A stretch of 64,000 nt of DNA from NCBI RefSeq assembly GCF_014633365.1, contig NC_068338.1, positions 12,782,616-12,846,615 of the forward strand, in the 5' to 3' direction. The stretch is from Diospyros lotus. Taxonomy: Eukaryota; Streptophyta; Magnoliopsida; Ericales; Ebenaceae. The notes below the pieces were generated by a model that worked only from the letters and a program-made list of their open reading frames with translations, had not been told where the DNA came from and made no database searches. A program made the translations under genes and the position numbers. Shown here one piece after another: positions 11,488 through 21,521 of this stretch; within the stretch, counting starts at the first letter, position 1, and each line of letters starts with the position of its first letter.

Positions 11488-12700
11488 CTACCTCTTATTC
11501 TCTTCGCGCACCAGTACTGAGCTTACTGCCTCTTCTGCTACGGCTAAGTAGAGGTAGAGCGGCTTACTCGTTCGTGGCTTGGTGAGGACTGGTGGTGAGG
11601 CCAGACATGCCTTGAGCTTGTTGAAGGCCTCTTGGCACTTGTCATCCCAGATAAATTCCTTGGTCCTGGATAGGGCTTTGAAGAAAAGGAGGCCCTTTTC
11701 TGCCGACCAGGAGTGGAATCTCCCTAGAGCCGCTATCCTTCCCGTGAGTTGCTGGACCTCCTTAATGTTTTTTGGGGTTGTCATTTCTAGTATCGCTTTA
11801 ATCTTCTCAGGATTCACCTCCATCCCATGATGATGCACGATGTACCCGAGGAACTTCCCTGCAGAGACACCAAAAGTGCACTTAGAGGGATTAAGCTTTA
11901 ATTGGAATCCGCGCAAGGTTTTGAAACACTCTTCCAGGTCTGCAGAATGCTCCTCTGCTAGTAGGCTTTTTATTAGCATCTCATCCACGTAGGCCTCCAT
12001 GTTGCGTCCTAACTGGTCCTGAAAGAGCCTATTTACAAGTCGTTGGTATGTAGCTCCTGTATTCTTCAAACCAAAAGGTATAACAGTATAACAATAGGTG
12101 CCCCAGTCCGTAACGAATGCCGTCTTCTCCTGATCCTCTTTATGTAACGGGATCTGATGATATCCCTAAAAAGCATCTAAAAAACTCATAAGGTGGCATC
12201 CGGCCGTGCCATCAATTAGGGCATCGATCCGGGGAAGTGGGTAACTATCTTTTGGATAGGCCTTGTTTAGGTCAGTGAAATCAATACATAACTCCACTTA
12301 CCTTCTCCCTTAGGGACCAGAACCACATTGGCGAGCCACTCTGGATTATCGACCTCCCAAATATACCCTGTGCTGCCATCAGTTTTTCCACCTCAGCCTC
12401 TATAGCCCTTGCCCTATCTGGGGCAAAATTCCTCTTCTTTTGTATGACGGATTGGTACCCCCGCTTTACTCCCAAACGATGTGTCATCATTTCCGGGTCT
12501 ATGCCAGGACTGTCGTGGATCGACCATGCGAAAATATCTGCATATTGGCGAAGAAGGGATATAATCCGAGCCCGAAGAGGGTCTTTCAACTGGGCGCTCA
12601 CCCTCACGCATCTATCGAGTCGGTCCGGGTCCAGTGGTACCTCTACGAGCTCATCCACCGGCTCAGTAGTCTTCGGGTCCTCTGGGCCCTCTAGCAAAAA
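11488..12700 (-). pseudogene. Tat minus copy: reverse transcriptase
   Basis: The segment at 12697-12281 covers the part before the polymerase core (GIDPEMMTHRL and KKRNFAPDRARAIEAEVEKL). The segment at 12069-11488 covers palm and thumb (NTGATYQRLVNRLF, LGYIVHHHGMEVNPEKIKAI, then a thumb and connection region ending near VLVREENKR). The YxDD catalytic box reads YVDEM, a conservative but normally disabling Asp-to-Glu change. The fingers segment between the two frames (about 12280-12070) is in other frames. The polymerase is therefore inactive. Confidence 0.85.
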
Positions 12701-12770
12701 AACTGACAGTGGCAGGAGGGGAGATTCCGACCTCTCTCCCTTTGGGGCCCTGTCTTGGTCCTAAATCTTC

Positions 12771-13490
12771 CTAGGGTTCTGACCGCTCCTGCACGATACC
12801 CCTAGCAGTGTTGATGGATGCCATGTAGCACTCCCGGGCAGACCTTAGGTCTCCTTTGACTTCGCCAATCCTCGCCGCAGTAGGGAACTTAAGCACCATG
12901 TGGTAAGTGCTCGGCACGGCCCGTAGAGCATTTAACCCCGATCTCCCCAAGATCATATTGTATGCCGAGGGGACCTTTGCTACCAAAATGTCTAACATGA
13001 CCCGAGCGGATCAAGAACCCTTTCCAAGAGTCAACAAGAGCTGAAACATACCGTCCGCATACACCACTTCCCCGTCGAATCCAATCAAAGGGACCCGAGC
13101 TAGCTTCAACTGTTCCATCTTGTATCCCATGCCTAAGAAGGCTTGTCGATATAAAACCTCAGATGAGCTCCCTGGGTCCACGAGGATCCGTCGAAGCTCC
13201 CATTTTCCTAACTTTGCTGTGATGACCAGCGAATCATTAGAAATCGAATACCCGGGCAAGTCGTTATCCATAAAAGAGATAACGTCCCTTGGCCGAGCCC
13301 TCTTGACTCTAACGTGTCGATGGAGATTAGAACTTTCTCCTGACTCCTTTCCTGGCACCATCCCAGCCCCTAAAGTGTGAAAAATTAAATGTTGTGGAGG
13401 ACTTCCCTCCCTCTGGCGACTCTCTCTCCTGGGTGGAGTTCTGGTCCTGCGCCTTTCCTGGGATCTACCACATCTACGGTGAGGGCTCAT
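12771..13490 (-). pseudogene. Tat minus copy: gag tail and aspartic protease
   Basis: The frame 13490-13011 starts in the Arg/Ser-rich tail of gag and runs into the protease, with active-site motif LVDPGSSSEVLYRQAF. The DPGSS form is usual in Tat-lineage elements. The second half (12998-12771) contains YNMILGRSGLNALRAV, the conserved ILGR-type strand, in a different frame. A stop or frameshift near 13005 separates the halves. Confidence 0.8.
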
Positions 13491-13539
13491 TGATCTCCGA
13501 CGTTCACCCCTTTATGGCTCAGTATCCTTAGCTACGAAC

Positions 13540-14906
13540 CTCCTTAGGAAACCCTGATTGATGAGCTCTTAAATCTCCTCTTTCAGCTGATGGCACTCCT
13601 CCGTGTCATGTCCATGATCTTGATGAAATCGGCAATACTTGTCCTCACTCCTATTGTTAGCCGGGGCCTTCATAGGTCTTGGTTTTTTCAAGTAATCCTT
13701 ATTCTTAATTGTAGCCATAATCTCTGCTCGAGGAGTATTAAGCAGGGTGAACCTGACCGGACTCCATCGGGTGCCCGACCTTTCCCCCCGATGACCTGGT
13801 TTATTTTCCGGCTTCTACTCTCTATTCTGACTTTTCTTCCCTTTCTTATTCGAGTATTCAATTCTCTTGGCCCGCATTACCTCCTCGGCATTAATGTACT
13901 TGGTGGCTCGGCTCAAGATCTCCACGAATGTCTGGGGAGGCCTCTTAGCCAGTGACTGGGTAAAAGGGCTAGCCCTCAAGGCATTCTGAAAGGCCACCAT
14001 GGCAATACTCTGATCCAGATTCTCAATGCTTAGTGCCTCCATATTAAACCTAGCCACAAAATCTATTAATGACTCCCCTTGGTTCTGCTTGAGATTCACA
14101 AGGGTCATAGTTGACCTTCGGTGCCTCCGGAGGGGAGCGAAATGCGCCAAGAACTTGTTCTGAAGTTGTCCGAAATTAGCAATCGACCGGTGTGCCAGGC
14201 TTGAATACCAGGCTCGTGCATGTCCTTCCAAAGTGGCCGGGAAGACTCTACACCACATAGCATCAGGTGCCGCCTGGACCATCATGTGAGAGGCAAAGAG
14301 ATTCAAGTGGTCAGCAGGGTCGGTTGTGCCTCCATATGGCTTGATGGCAGGGATTCAGAGGCGCTCGGATGGAATAATCGCCATGATCTCCCGACTTAAT
14401 GGTTGATTGGAAACAATGTCATATGGCTCTTCCTCCCTCCGTCTCAACTCTACAACCTCCCTCTCCAAATGTCGCAAACGTCTTTCTCGTTGAGCCCCTC
14501 CGGCTCGAGCATAATTGGGACCAGAGGACTCCTCCTCCTCTGAGCTCGGCCTCCCATACTAGTCACGCCTGGAGGGTCCGCTCCGTCTCTCGTCTTAATG
14601 GGACTCCCTCCCAGTACGAGGGGATCCGCCACCTTGGAATCTAGAGCGGCGGTCTCCCTGGTGTCGACTATCGTGGTTAGAGTGCTCCTCTTGCCTCACC
14701 TTTGGAGGCTATTGTTGAGTCAAAAAGGTGTTGAGTAACTCCGTCAAGCATTGGACTTATCCCTCTAATTGGGCGATACGATCTTGTGATGGCGAGGGAT
14801 CTGGGGAATGACTCCCTACGGGTCCATTCTCCGGTGGTTGGTGTTGACTCTAATCTGGGACAGGTTGGGTACTAGCAGCTCGCGGTGGATTTCTTCTTGT
14901 CGCCAT
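13540..14906 (-). pseudogene. Tat minus copy: gag
   Basis: The ATG at 14906 (minus) begins MATRRNPPR, as in the plus copy at 16733. The capsid core (14306-13815) includes LEGHARAWYSSL, NKFLAHFAPLRRH and ESLIDFVARFNMEALSI, which are standard gag motifs. A CCHC-like knuckle with CRFHQDHGHDTEECHQLK lies at about 13640-13580. Interrupting stops near 14400 and 13810 make it non-functional as read. Confidence 0.8.
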
Positions 14907-14964
14907 AACGGGGGGAAACTTGAGCTCGTCTAAGGTACTCGATGAACAAGAGCAGATAGAGCAA

Positions 14965-14987
14965 CCGGCCCCACGGTAGGCGCCAAA
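14965..14987 (-). other. Primer binding site of Tat minus copy
   Basis: Directly inside the LTR the minus strand reads TTTGGCGCCTACCGTGGGG. The plus copy has the equivalent sequence at 16652. A TGGCGCC-type site next to the LTR end is normal for this group and differs from the tRNA-Met site of the copia elements. Confidence 0.65.
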
Positions 14988-15360
14988 TGATGATATTGGA
15001 CCGATCACCGAGGTCTGCCTCTAAGTAAGTACTTGCAAGGGTGGGGCCTTTAATCCCCCGAGAGAACTCCGACGCTCAAGTCAGTAGAAGAAGAATACCC
15101 GAAATGGAAAGTCACACAGTAGTCAGATGATTAATACCTGTAGAAGTTGACCTCTATTTAAAGATGGCATAGAGCATACTCTAAAGAGATAGGATAGCCT
15201 CTGAACGGGACGTTTGAGAGAATCCTCATTCAAAATCAAATATGGGATGAAGATTTAGATGACACGTGGCGCTTCCTGAGACCGGCACGTGGCAGCACCA
15301 GCCTGGTAGTCTCCGAGGGTAGTATAGTAATTTTGCCCTTAGTAAAATATCCCCTCATCA
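14988..15360 (-). repeat. Tat-type gypsy LTR (5' LTR of minus copy)
   Basis: This 373-bp LTR has ends TGATGAGG...ATCATCA on the minus strand and is similar along its length to 9888-10278. Relative to that copy it lacks about 16 bases near 15223. TATA-like sequence lies at 15162-15155, and G-boxes at 15263-15268 and 15286-15291. A polypurine tract abuts its outer edge, so this LTR is also positioned as the 3' LTR of a second minus-strand element to its right. Confidence 0.85.
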
Positions 15361-15376
15361 CTTGCCCCCCCAACTC
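15361..15376 (-). other. Polypurine tract beside shared LTR
   Basis: On the minus strand GGAGTTGGGGGGGCAAG immediately precedes the LTR start TGATGAGG. Such a tract primes plus-strand DNA synthesis and marks the 3' end of an internal region. Its presence here shows that sequence from about 15361 rightwards derives from the 3' part of a minus-strand element. Confidence 0.7.
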
Positions 15377-15549
15377 CTTGAGCTGTGAGGGTGAGGAGCT
15401 CGGGCAGCTGAAAGAGTAATCCTCTAAGCTTTTCTACTTTCCTATACAAAAGGAGTTTTGCAAAAAATAAATAAGATTAATGATCTCCATTATTGGCTCG
15501 CTTCCCAAATCAAAGTCCCATCACCCTTTTTATGGCCCTCCAAGGACTC

Positions 15550-15556
15550 TATAAAA
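15550..15556 (+). promoter_or_regulatory. Internal TATA box for the additional ORF
   Basis: TATAAAA, followed by AGGG, lies about 520 bases upstream of the forward-strand ORF at 16074. It is followed by a possible splice donor near 15620 (AAAAGGTAAGAG) and a pyrimidine-rich tract ending in TTTTTACAG at about 15891. This is the arrangement of a promoter plus leader intron. Function is inferred. Confidence 0.45.
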
Positions 15557-16073
15557 AGGGATGTGGGCATGGTCCCCTCCTCCTAAGCATTATTGGAGTA
15601 AGAGCGGTGGAGTAAAAAGGTAAGAGGTCTCCTCTCTCTTCTTCTTTTTATTTATTTATTTATTTATTCATTTATCTTTTTACTTTTTATTTTATTTTTT
15701 TGTTTTTTTATTATTTGCGTGGCTGAGACTAGCGGTCTCAGCCTCATTGGTGTAGGCCGCGGTGGCCAAGGCCGCGTGCAGGACCTGCTGGCCCTTTTTT
15801 TTTTTTGGGCCCCTCCTTGGCCCGTGTCTCTAATTTTTTTTTTCTTGGCCCCTATCTCTAATATATATATATATATATATATATTTTTACAGGCTTCCAC
15901 AAAGCATGAGAGACTTCGAGGCGGCGCTTTCAAGCTCAACAGGGGACGGACCGGCTCCCTCATAAGGGTTTTCCCGTGCATTCCCTTTCATCTTTGGAAT
16001 TCCTCTCATCCGCCGGTATTCCTTTGCCTCTCTTCTCTTATTTTTCTGTGGTTTTTCATTATCTCTCTTCCCC

Positions 16074-16595
16074 ATGTCACGTTGTTTTAGTAAGTCGATC
16101 TCCATGACCTCCTCTAATAACTTGGATGGGAATAGCTCAGACTCTTCTAGCTCCTCTTCCCAGTCTGGTATGCAAATAGGAGACGCTGGGACCTCCCGGC
16201 CCCATCCTGACGCATCCTCTTTTGATAACGATACTGACCTAGAGTTAGAGCTCCATCATAGTGGTCTCCCTGATGACCTAACCCCACTTATTCTTCCTTA
16301 TCCGAGGATGGGATCTCCGGACTCTCCCAAAAATATCATCTCCCCATCAAGGGTTACTAGTACTCTGCACCCTCCAACCTTAGAGCCCATCAATCCCCTC
16401 ATGGGGGTTTAACCATCTATGAAGCCTCTCTTGAAGCCGGGTGTCAGTTCCCTTTCGAAGGCACCCTAGTTGAGATCTTTCGTCTCATAGGGTTATCTCC
16501 TTCTCAGCTAGTGCCCAACGGGTGGAGGAACTTAGTCTCTTTTGTTATATGTTATCGGGGGAGAGGTATCGTCCTTGAGATTAGCCGCCATGCAA
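16074..16595 (+). pseudogene. Additional ORF of Tat-type element, PF04195-like
   Basis: The first frame (16074-16412) encodes a Ser/Asp-rich N-terminal region. After a frameshift at about 16412 the sequence reads YEASLEAGCQFPFEGTLVEI, then LSPSQLVPNGWRNLVSF. This matches by eye the plant domain called putative gypsy type transposon (PF04195), known from additional ORFs of Tat-lineage elements. These are often antisense to gag-pol and placed near the 3' LTR. Relative to the LTR and polypurine tract at 14988-15376 this ORF has exactly that antisense position. The ORF is cut at 16596, where it joins the last 56 bases of an LTR in plus orientation. Its biochemical role is unknown. Confidence 0.6.
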
Positions 16596-16651
16596 CGCCC
16601 TTGCAGGTACTTGCTTTGAGGCAGACCTCGGTGATCGGTCTAGTATCATCA
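16596..16651 (+). repeat. 56-bp terminal stub of Tat LTR, plus orientation
   Basis: From CGCCCTTGCAGGTACTTGC to the terminal ATCATCA it matches the 3' end of the LTRs at 9888 and 14988, in reverse orientation. The rest of the LTR is replaced by the additional-ORF sequence. The primer binding site TTTAGCACCCACTGTGGGG follows directly at 16652. Confidence 0.8.
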
Positions 16652-16732
16652 TTTAGCACCCACTGTGGGGCCGATTGCTCTATTTGCTCTTATTCGTTGA
16701 GTACCTTAAACGAGCTCAAGTTTCCCCCCGTT

Positions 16733-18050
16733 ATGGCGACAAGAAGAAATCCACCATGAGCTGCTAGTACCTAACCTGTCCCAGATCAGAGTCAACACCA
16801 ACCACTGGAGAGTGGACCCGTAGGGGGTCATCCCCCAGATCCCTCGCCATCATAAGATCGTGTCGCCTAGTTAAAGGGACAGGTCCAACGCTTGACGGAG
16901 TTACTCAACAACTTTTTGACCCAATAGCAGTCTCCATAGGTGAGGCAAGAGGAGCACTCCAACCACGATAGTCGGCACCAAGGAGACCCCCGCTCTAGAT
17001 TCCAAGGTGGCGGATCCCTTCGTGCTGGGAGGGAGTCCCATCGAGACGAGAGACGGAGCAGACCCTCCAGGCGTGACGAGTATGGGAGGCCGAGCTCAAA
17101 GGAGGAGTCATCTGGTCCCAATTATGCCCGAGCTGGAAGGGCTCAACGAGAAAGGCGTTTGCGGCATTTGGAGAGGGAGGTTATAGAGTTGAGACGGAGG
17201 GAGGAAGAGCCACATGACATTATTTCCAATCAACCATTAAGTCGGGAGATCATGGCAATTATTCCATCTGAGCGCCTCCGAATCCCTGCCATCAAGCCAT
17301 ATGGAGGCACAACTAACCCTGTTGACCACTTGAATCTCTTCGCCTCTCACATGATTGTCCAGGCGGCACCTAATGCTATGTGGTGTAGAGTCTTCCCGGC
17401 CACTTTGGAAGGACATGCATGAGCCTAGTATTTAAGCCTGGCACACTGGTCGATTGCTAATTTCAGATAGCTTCGGAACAAGTTCTTAGCGTATTTCGCT
17501 CCCCTTCGAAGCCATCAAAGGTCAACCATGACCCTTGTGAATCTCAAGTAGAACCAAGGGGAGTCATTAACAGATTTTGTGGCTAGGTTTAATATGGAGG
17601 CACTGAGCATTGAGAATTTGGATCAGAGTATGGCCATGGTAGCCTTTCAGAATGCCTTGAGGGCTGGCCCTTTTACCCAGTCACTGGCTAAGAGGCCTCC
17701 CCAGACGTTCACGAAGATCCTGAGCTGAGCCACCAAGTACATTAATGCTGAGAAGGTAATGCTGGCCAAGAGAATTGAATACTTGGATAAGAAAGAGAAG
17801 AAAAGTCAGAATAGGGAGTAGAAGCCAGAAGATAAACCAGGTCATCGGGGGGAAAGGTCAGGCCCCCGATGGAGTCTGGTCAGGTTCACCTTGCTTAATA
17901 CTCCTCGAGCAGAGATCCTGGCTACAATTGAGAATAAGGATTACTTGAAAAAACTGAGACCTATGAAGGCCCCGGCTAACAAAAGGAGTAAAGACAAGTA
18001 TTGCCGATTTCATCGAGATCATGGACATGACACGGAGGAGTGCCATTAGT
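16733..18050 (+). pseudogene. Tat plus copy: gag
   Basis: The ATG at 16733 gives MATRRNPP and is then stopped quickly. The frame resumes at about 16940-17422 with an Arg-rich spacer and the capsid start NLFASHMIVQAAPNAMWCRV, ending in a stop where the minus copy has GHARAWY. The remainder (17423-17820) is readable with stops. The zinc knuckle CRFHRDHGHDTEECH lies at about 18000-18047, followed by a stop. It is clearly decayed relative to the minus copy. Confidence 0.75.
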
Positions 18051-18800
18051 TGAAAGAGGAGATTCAGGAGCTCATCAATCGAGGTTTCTTAAGGAGGTTC
18101 GTAGCTAAGGATACTAAGCCACAAAGGGGCGAACGTCGGAGATCAAGGAGCCCTCCCCATAGACGTGGTAGATCCCAGGAAAGGGGCAGGACCAGAACTC
18201 CGCCAAGGAGAGAGAGTCGCCAGAGGGAGGGAAGTCCTCCACAACATTTAATTTTTCACACTTTAGCGGCTGGGATGGTGCCAGGCAAGGAGTCAGGAGA
18301 AAGTTCTGATCTGCATCGACACGTTGGAGTTAAGAGGGCTTGGCCAGGGGATGTTATCTCTTTTACGGATAACTACTTACTCGGGTATCCGATTTCTAAT
18401 GATCCGCTGGTAATCATAGCAAAGTTGGGAAAATAGGAGCTTCGACGGATCCTCGTGGACCCAGGGAGCTCATATGAGGTTTTATATCGACAGGCCTTCT
18501 TAGGCATGGGATACAAGATGGAACAGTTGAAGCCAGCTCGGGTCCCTTTGATTGGATTCGACGGGGAAGTAATATATGCGGACGATATGTTTCAGCTCTT
18601 GTTGACTCTTGGAAAGGGTTCTCGGTCCACCCAGGTCATGTTAGACAGTTTGGTAGCAAAGGTCCCCTCGACATACAACATGATCTTGGGGAGATCGGGG
18701 TTAAATGCTCTACGGGCCGTGCCGAGCACTTACCACATGGTGCTTAAGTTCCCTACTGTGGCGGGGATTGGCCAAGTCAGAGGAGACCTAAGGTCTGCCC
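18050..18800 (+). pseudogene. Tat plus copy: gag tail and protease
   Basis: The frame 18050-18436 holds the Arg/Ser-rich tail. A stop at 18435 precedes the protease, whose active-site region reads MDPGSSYEVLYRQAF at 18455-18500. YNMILGRSGLNALRAV follows at about 18675-18725 in the same frame, so the protease body is better preserved here than in the minus copy apart from the one stop. Confidence 0.8.
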
Positions 18801-19900
18801 GGGAGTGTTACATGGCATCCATCAGCACTGCTAGGGGTATCGTGCAGGAGCGGTCAGAACCCCAAGAAGATTCAAGACGAGGACAGGGCCCCAAAGGGAG
18901 AGAGGTCGGAATCTCCCCTCCCGCCACTGTCAGCTTTTTGCTGGAGGGCCCAGAGGACCCGAAGACTGCTGAGCAGGTGGATGAGCTCGTAGAGGTACCA
19001 CTGGACTCGAACCGACTCGATAGATGCGTGAGGGTGAGCGCCCAGTTGAAAGACCCTCTTTGGGCTTGGATTGTATCCCTTCTTCGCCAATATGCAGATA
19101 TTTTTGCATGGTCGGTCCATGACATTCCTGGCATAGACCAGAAAGTGATGACACACCGTTTGGGAGTAAAGCAGGGGTACCGATCCATCATACAGAAGAA
19201 AAGGAATTTTACCCCAAATAGGGCAAGGGCTATAGAAGCCGAGGTGGAAAAACTAATGGCAGCATGGTATATTCAGGAGGTCGATTATCTAGAATGGCTC
19301 GCCAATGTGGTTCTGGTCCCTAAGGGAGAAGGTAAGTGGAGGTTATGTATTGATTTCACTAACCTAAACAAGGTTTGTCCAAAAGATAGTTACCCACTTT
19401 CCGGGATCGATGCCCTAATTGATGGCACGGTCGGATGCCACCTTATTTGTTTTTTAGATACTTTTCAGTGATATCATCAGATCCCATTACATAAAGAGGA
19501 TCAGGAGAAGATGGCATTCGTTACGGACTGGGGCACCTATTGTTATACTGTTATGCCTTTTGGTTTGAAGAATGCAGGAGCTACATACCAACGACTTGTA
19601 AATAGGCTCTTTCAGGACCAATTAGGACGCAATATGGAGGCCTGTGTGAATGACATGCTAGTAAAAATCCTACTGGCAGAGGAGCATTCGGCAAACTTGG
19701 AAGAGTGTTTCAAAACCTTGTGTAGATTCCAATTGAAGCTTAATCCCTCTAAGTGCGCTTTTAGTGTCTCTGCAGGGAAGTTCCTCGGGTACATTGTGCA
19801 TCATAGTGGGATCGAGGTGAATCCTGAGAAGATTAAAGTGATACTAGAAATGCCGACCCCAAAAAACATTAAGGAGGTCTAGCAACTCACGGGAAGGATA
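18455..19900 (+). pseudogene. Tat plus copy: reverse transcriptase
   Basis: The frame 18455-19471 (338 codons) is the longest coding stretch of the element. It runs from the protease into reverse transcriptase fingers (WRLCIDFTNLNKVCPKDSYPL near 19340-19400) and stops at FLDTFQ, inside the FLDxFxGY motif. After a stop the palm continues at 19511-19882. The catalytic box reads CVNDM instead of YVDDM-type, so one catalytic Asp is Asn. The enzyme is inactive. Confidence 0.85.
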
Positions 19901-19927
19901 GCGGCTCTAGGGAGATTCCTCTCCCGG

Positions 19928-20984
19928 TTGGCAGAAAAGGGCCTCCCTTTCTTCAAAGCCCTATCCAGGACCAAGGAATTTGTCTGGGATGACAAGTGTC
20001 AGGAGGCCTTCAACGAGCTCAAGGCATGTCTAGCCTCACCACCAGTCCTCACCAAGCCACAGACGGGCGAGCCGCTCTACCTCTACTTAGCCGTAGCAGA
20101 AGAGGCAGTAAGCTCAGTACTGGTGTGTGAAGAGAATAAGAGGCAGAGGCCAGTATACTACACGAGCAAACAATTTTCTGTGGCAAAGGCGCGGTATTAC
20201 CCCATGGAGAAATTAGGGTTTGCCCTGGTCATCTCAACGAGAAAGTTGCGACCCTACTTCCAGGCACACTCTATCATTGTGCTTACTGACCAGCCTCTGA
20301 GGTAGATTCTGGGGAAACCAGAGCTCTCAGGGGGAATATTGAAGTGGTCAATGGAGTTAACAGCATTCGACATAGAGTACCGGCCTCGTTCATCTATTAA
20401 GGCCCAGGCCTTAGCAGACTTCATCGCCAAAGGATTTGGGCTTGGCGGATCTCCAGAGGTCAGCCTAGGACCATGGATGTTGGCAGTGGATGGCAGCTCA
20501 AACTCTGGGGGCGGAGGAGCTGGGCTGATGATTAAGAGCCCGGAGGGCCAGTCCTGGTTATACGCTCTGCATTTTGAGTTTCGGGTATCTAACAATGAGG
20601 CAAAGTACAAGGAACTCATAGTGGGGTTGAGGCTCGCCGCACAACTTGGGGCGAGGCATCTTAACGTATAGTCTGATTCTAACCTTATGGTTCAATAGGT
20701 GAAGGGAGAATACGAGGCCAGGGAGGACCACATGTCCAAATATTTAGTTTTTGTTTAGGAATTGATGGGTCGTTTTCAATTTGTGAAAATTGAGCATGTG
20801 CCTCGATCCCAGAATGTGGAAGCAGACACTTTGTCCCGGATCGCGTCGGCTTCTTTCCCAACCAATTCCAGACAGATTTTTATCGAGACACTATCCCAGA
20901 GAAGCATTGACGAGATGGCGGAGCAGCTATGTCTCGACCTAGAACCAAGTTGGATGGACCCTCTTGTCAGTTATTTGAAGGATG
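19928..20984 (+). pseudogene. Tat plus copy: RNase H region, truncated
   Basis: It contains the connection domain (FVWDDKCQEAFNELKACLAS, then RQRPVYYTSKQF) and RNase H (LAVDGSSNSGGGGAGL, then FRVSNNEAKYKELIVGLRLAAQ), followed by HVPRSQNVEADTLSRIASAS. The reading ends at PSWMDPLVSYLKDG where Cassandra sequence begins. The N-terminal integrase domain present in the minus copy is absent. Confidence 0.8.
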
Positions 20985-21521
20985 GTGTTGTTTCATTCTT
21001 TACTATCCTCGATATATATATATATATTAATTTCTCTAGAGTCCCTTCTTAGACCTTACCTTGGGCTATTAAGGTATTACATTCTCCCTCCCATGAGCAC
21101 ATGAGATGTCCTCCTCATATGACCTTAAAAATGGTCCCAAATCTTCTATCCTTTGGGGGCTACCATCTTAGAAACCTACCAGGAGTCGCTCCTTGTTCAA
21201 GCTCTCACGCCTCGGCACCACTCCTCGCCCTCATCGGACCGCCTTCTCCAAGGGTCAACTCTGATACCACTTGTAACATTCTGCATCAAGCGATAGAAAG
21301 GATCGGATCAACTTAACTTGATGGGCCTTCATGAACTTCCCAGAGGTCACACATCCTTGAGCTATTCTAGCTCAAGCACACTTAACCTGGGAGTTCTTTA
21401 TCCACATTCAACCTAAAAAGTATCCAGCTGGTGTTATTTCCTTCCTTACTATTCTTGATATATATATTAACTTCTCTAGAGTCCTTTCTTAAACTTGACC
21501 TTGGGCTTTCAGGGTATTACA
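20983..21521 (-). mobile_element. Cassandra TRIM retrotransposon with truncated 3' LTR
   Basis: On the minus strand, in order: a 250-bp LTR (21521-21272, TGTAATAC...GTTACA), a 2-base spacer, a tRNA-Met primer binding site (TGGTATCAGAG, 21269-21259), about 170 bases of non-coding internal DNA, a polypurine tract (GGGAGGGAGAA, about 21092-21082), and the first 99 bases of a second LTR (21081-20983). The LTR contains a 5S rRNA-like segment, the defining feature of Cassandra. No protein is encoded; such elements depend on others for mobilisation. The second LTR is cut at 20983, where it joins the Tat element. Confidence 0.85.
21333..21396 (-). other. 5S rRNA-like segment inside Cassandra LTR
   Basis: The minus strand reads GAACTCCCAGGTTAAGTGTG, then CTTGAGCTAGAATAGC, then AAGGATGTGTGACCTCTGGG and AAGTTC. 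It follows the internal control region and 3' half of plant 5S rRNA with scattered substitutions. It is a retrotransposon component, not a cellular 5S gene: it is incomplete, lies in an LTR and lacks a 5S terminator context. Confidence 0.8.

Larger units (their letters stand above)
16652..20984 (+). mobile_element. Tat-type gypsy element, plus-strand copy, truncated
   Basis: The order is primer binding site, gag from ATG 16733, knuckle, protease, reverse transcriptase and RNase H. It is broken at 20984 before integrase. It is the same family as 9888-15360 but in opposite orientation, giving arms of 4.3-4.7 kb around a spacer of about 1.66 kb. The break at 20984 is the junction with the Cassandra LTR, with TGGTGTT shared at the joint. 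In-frame stops (for example near 17420, 18050, 18435, 19470, 19880 and 20305) show it is inactive. Confidence 0.85.

Noticed and set aside
9883..15365. Simple complete LTR element with target duplication
   Set aside because: The five bases outside the LTRs (AAGAC and CTTGC) do not match, and a polypurine tract abuts the right LTR, so the pair is not a single clean insertion.
15664..16105. Overlapping 72-123 residue ORFs on both strands with TA and T runs
   Set aside because: They cross a TA microsatellite and polypyrimidine tracts in the presumed leader intron; no domain.
21333..21396. Functional 5S rRNA gene
   Set aside because: It is incomplete, substituted and lies in a Cassandra LTR with primer site and polypurine tract; called as an element component instead.
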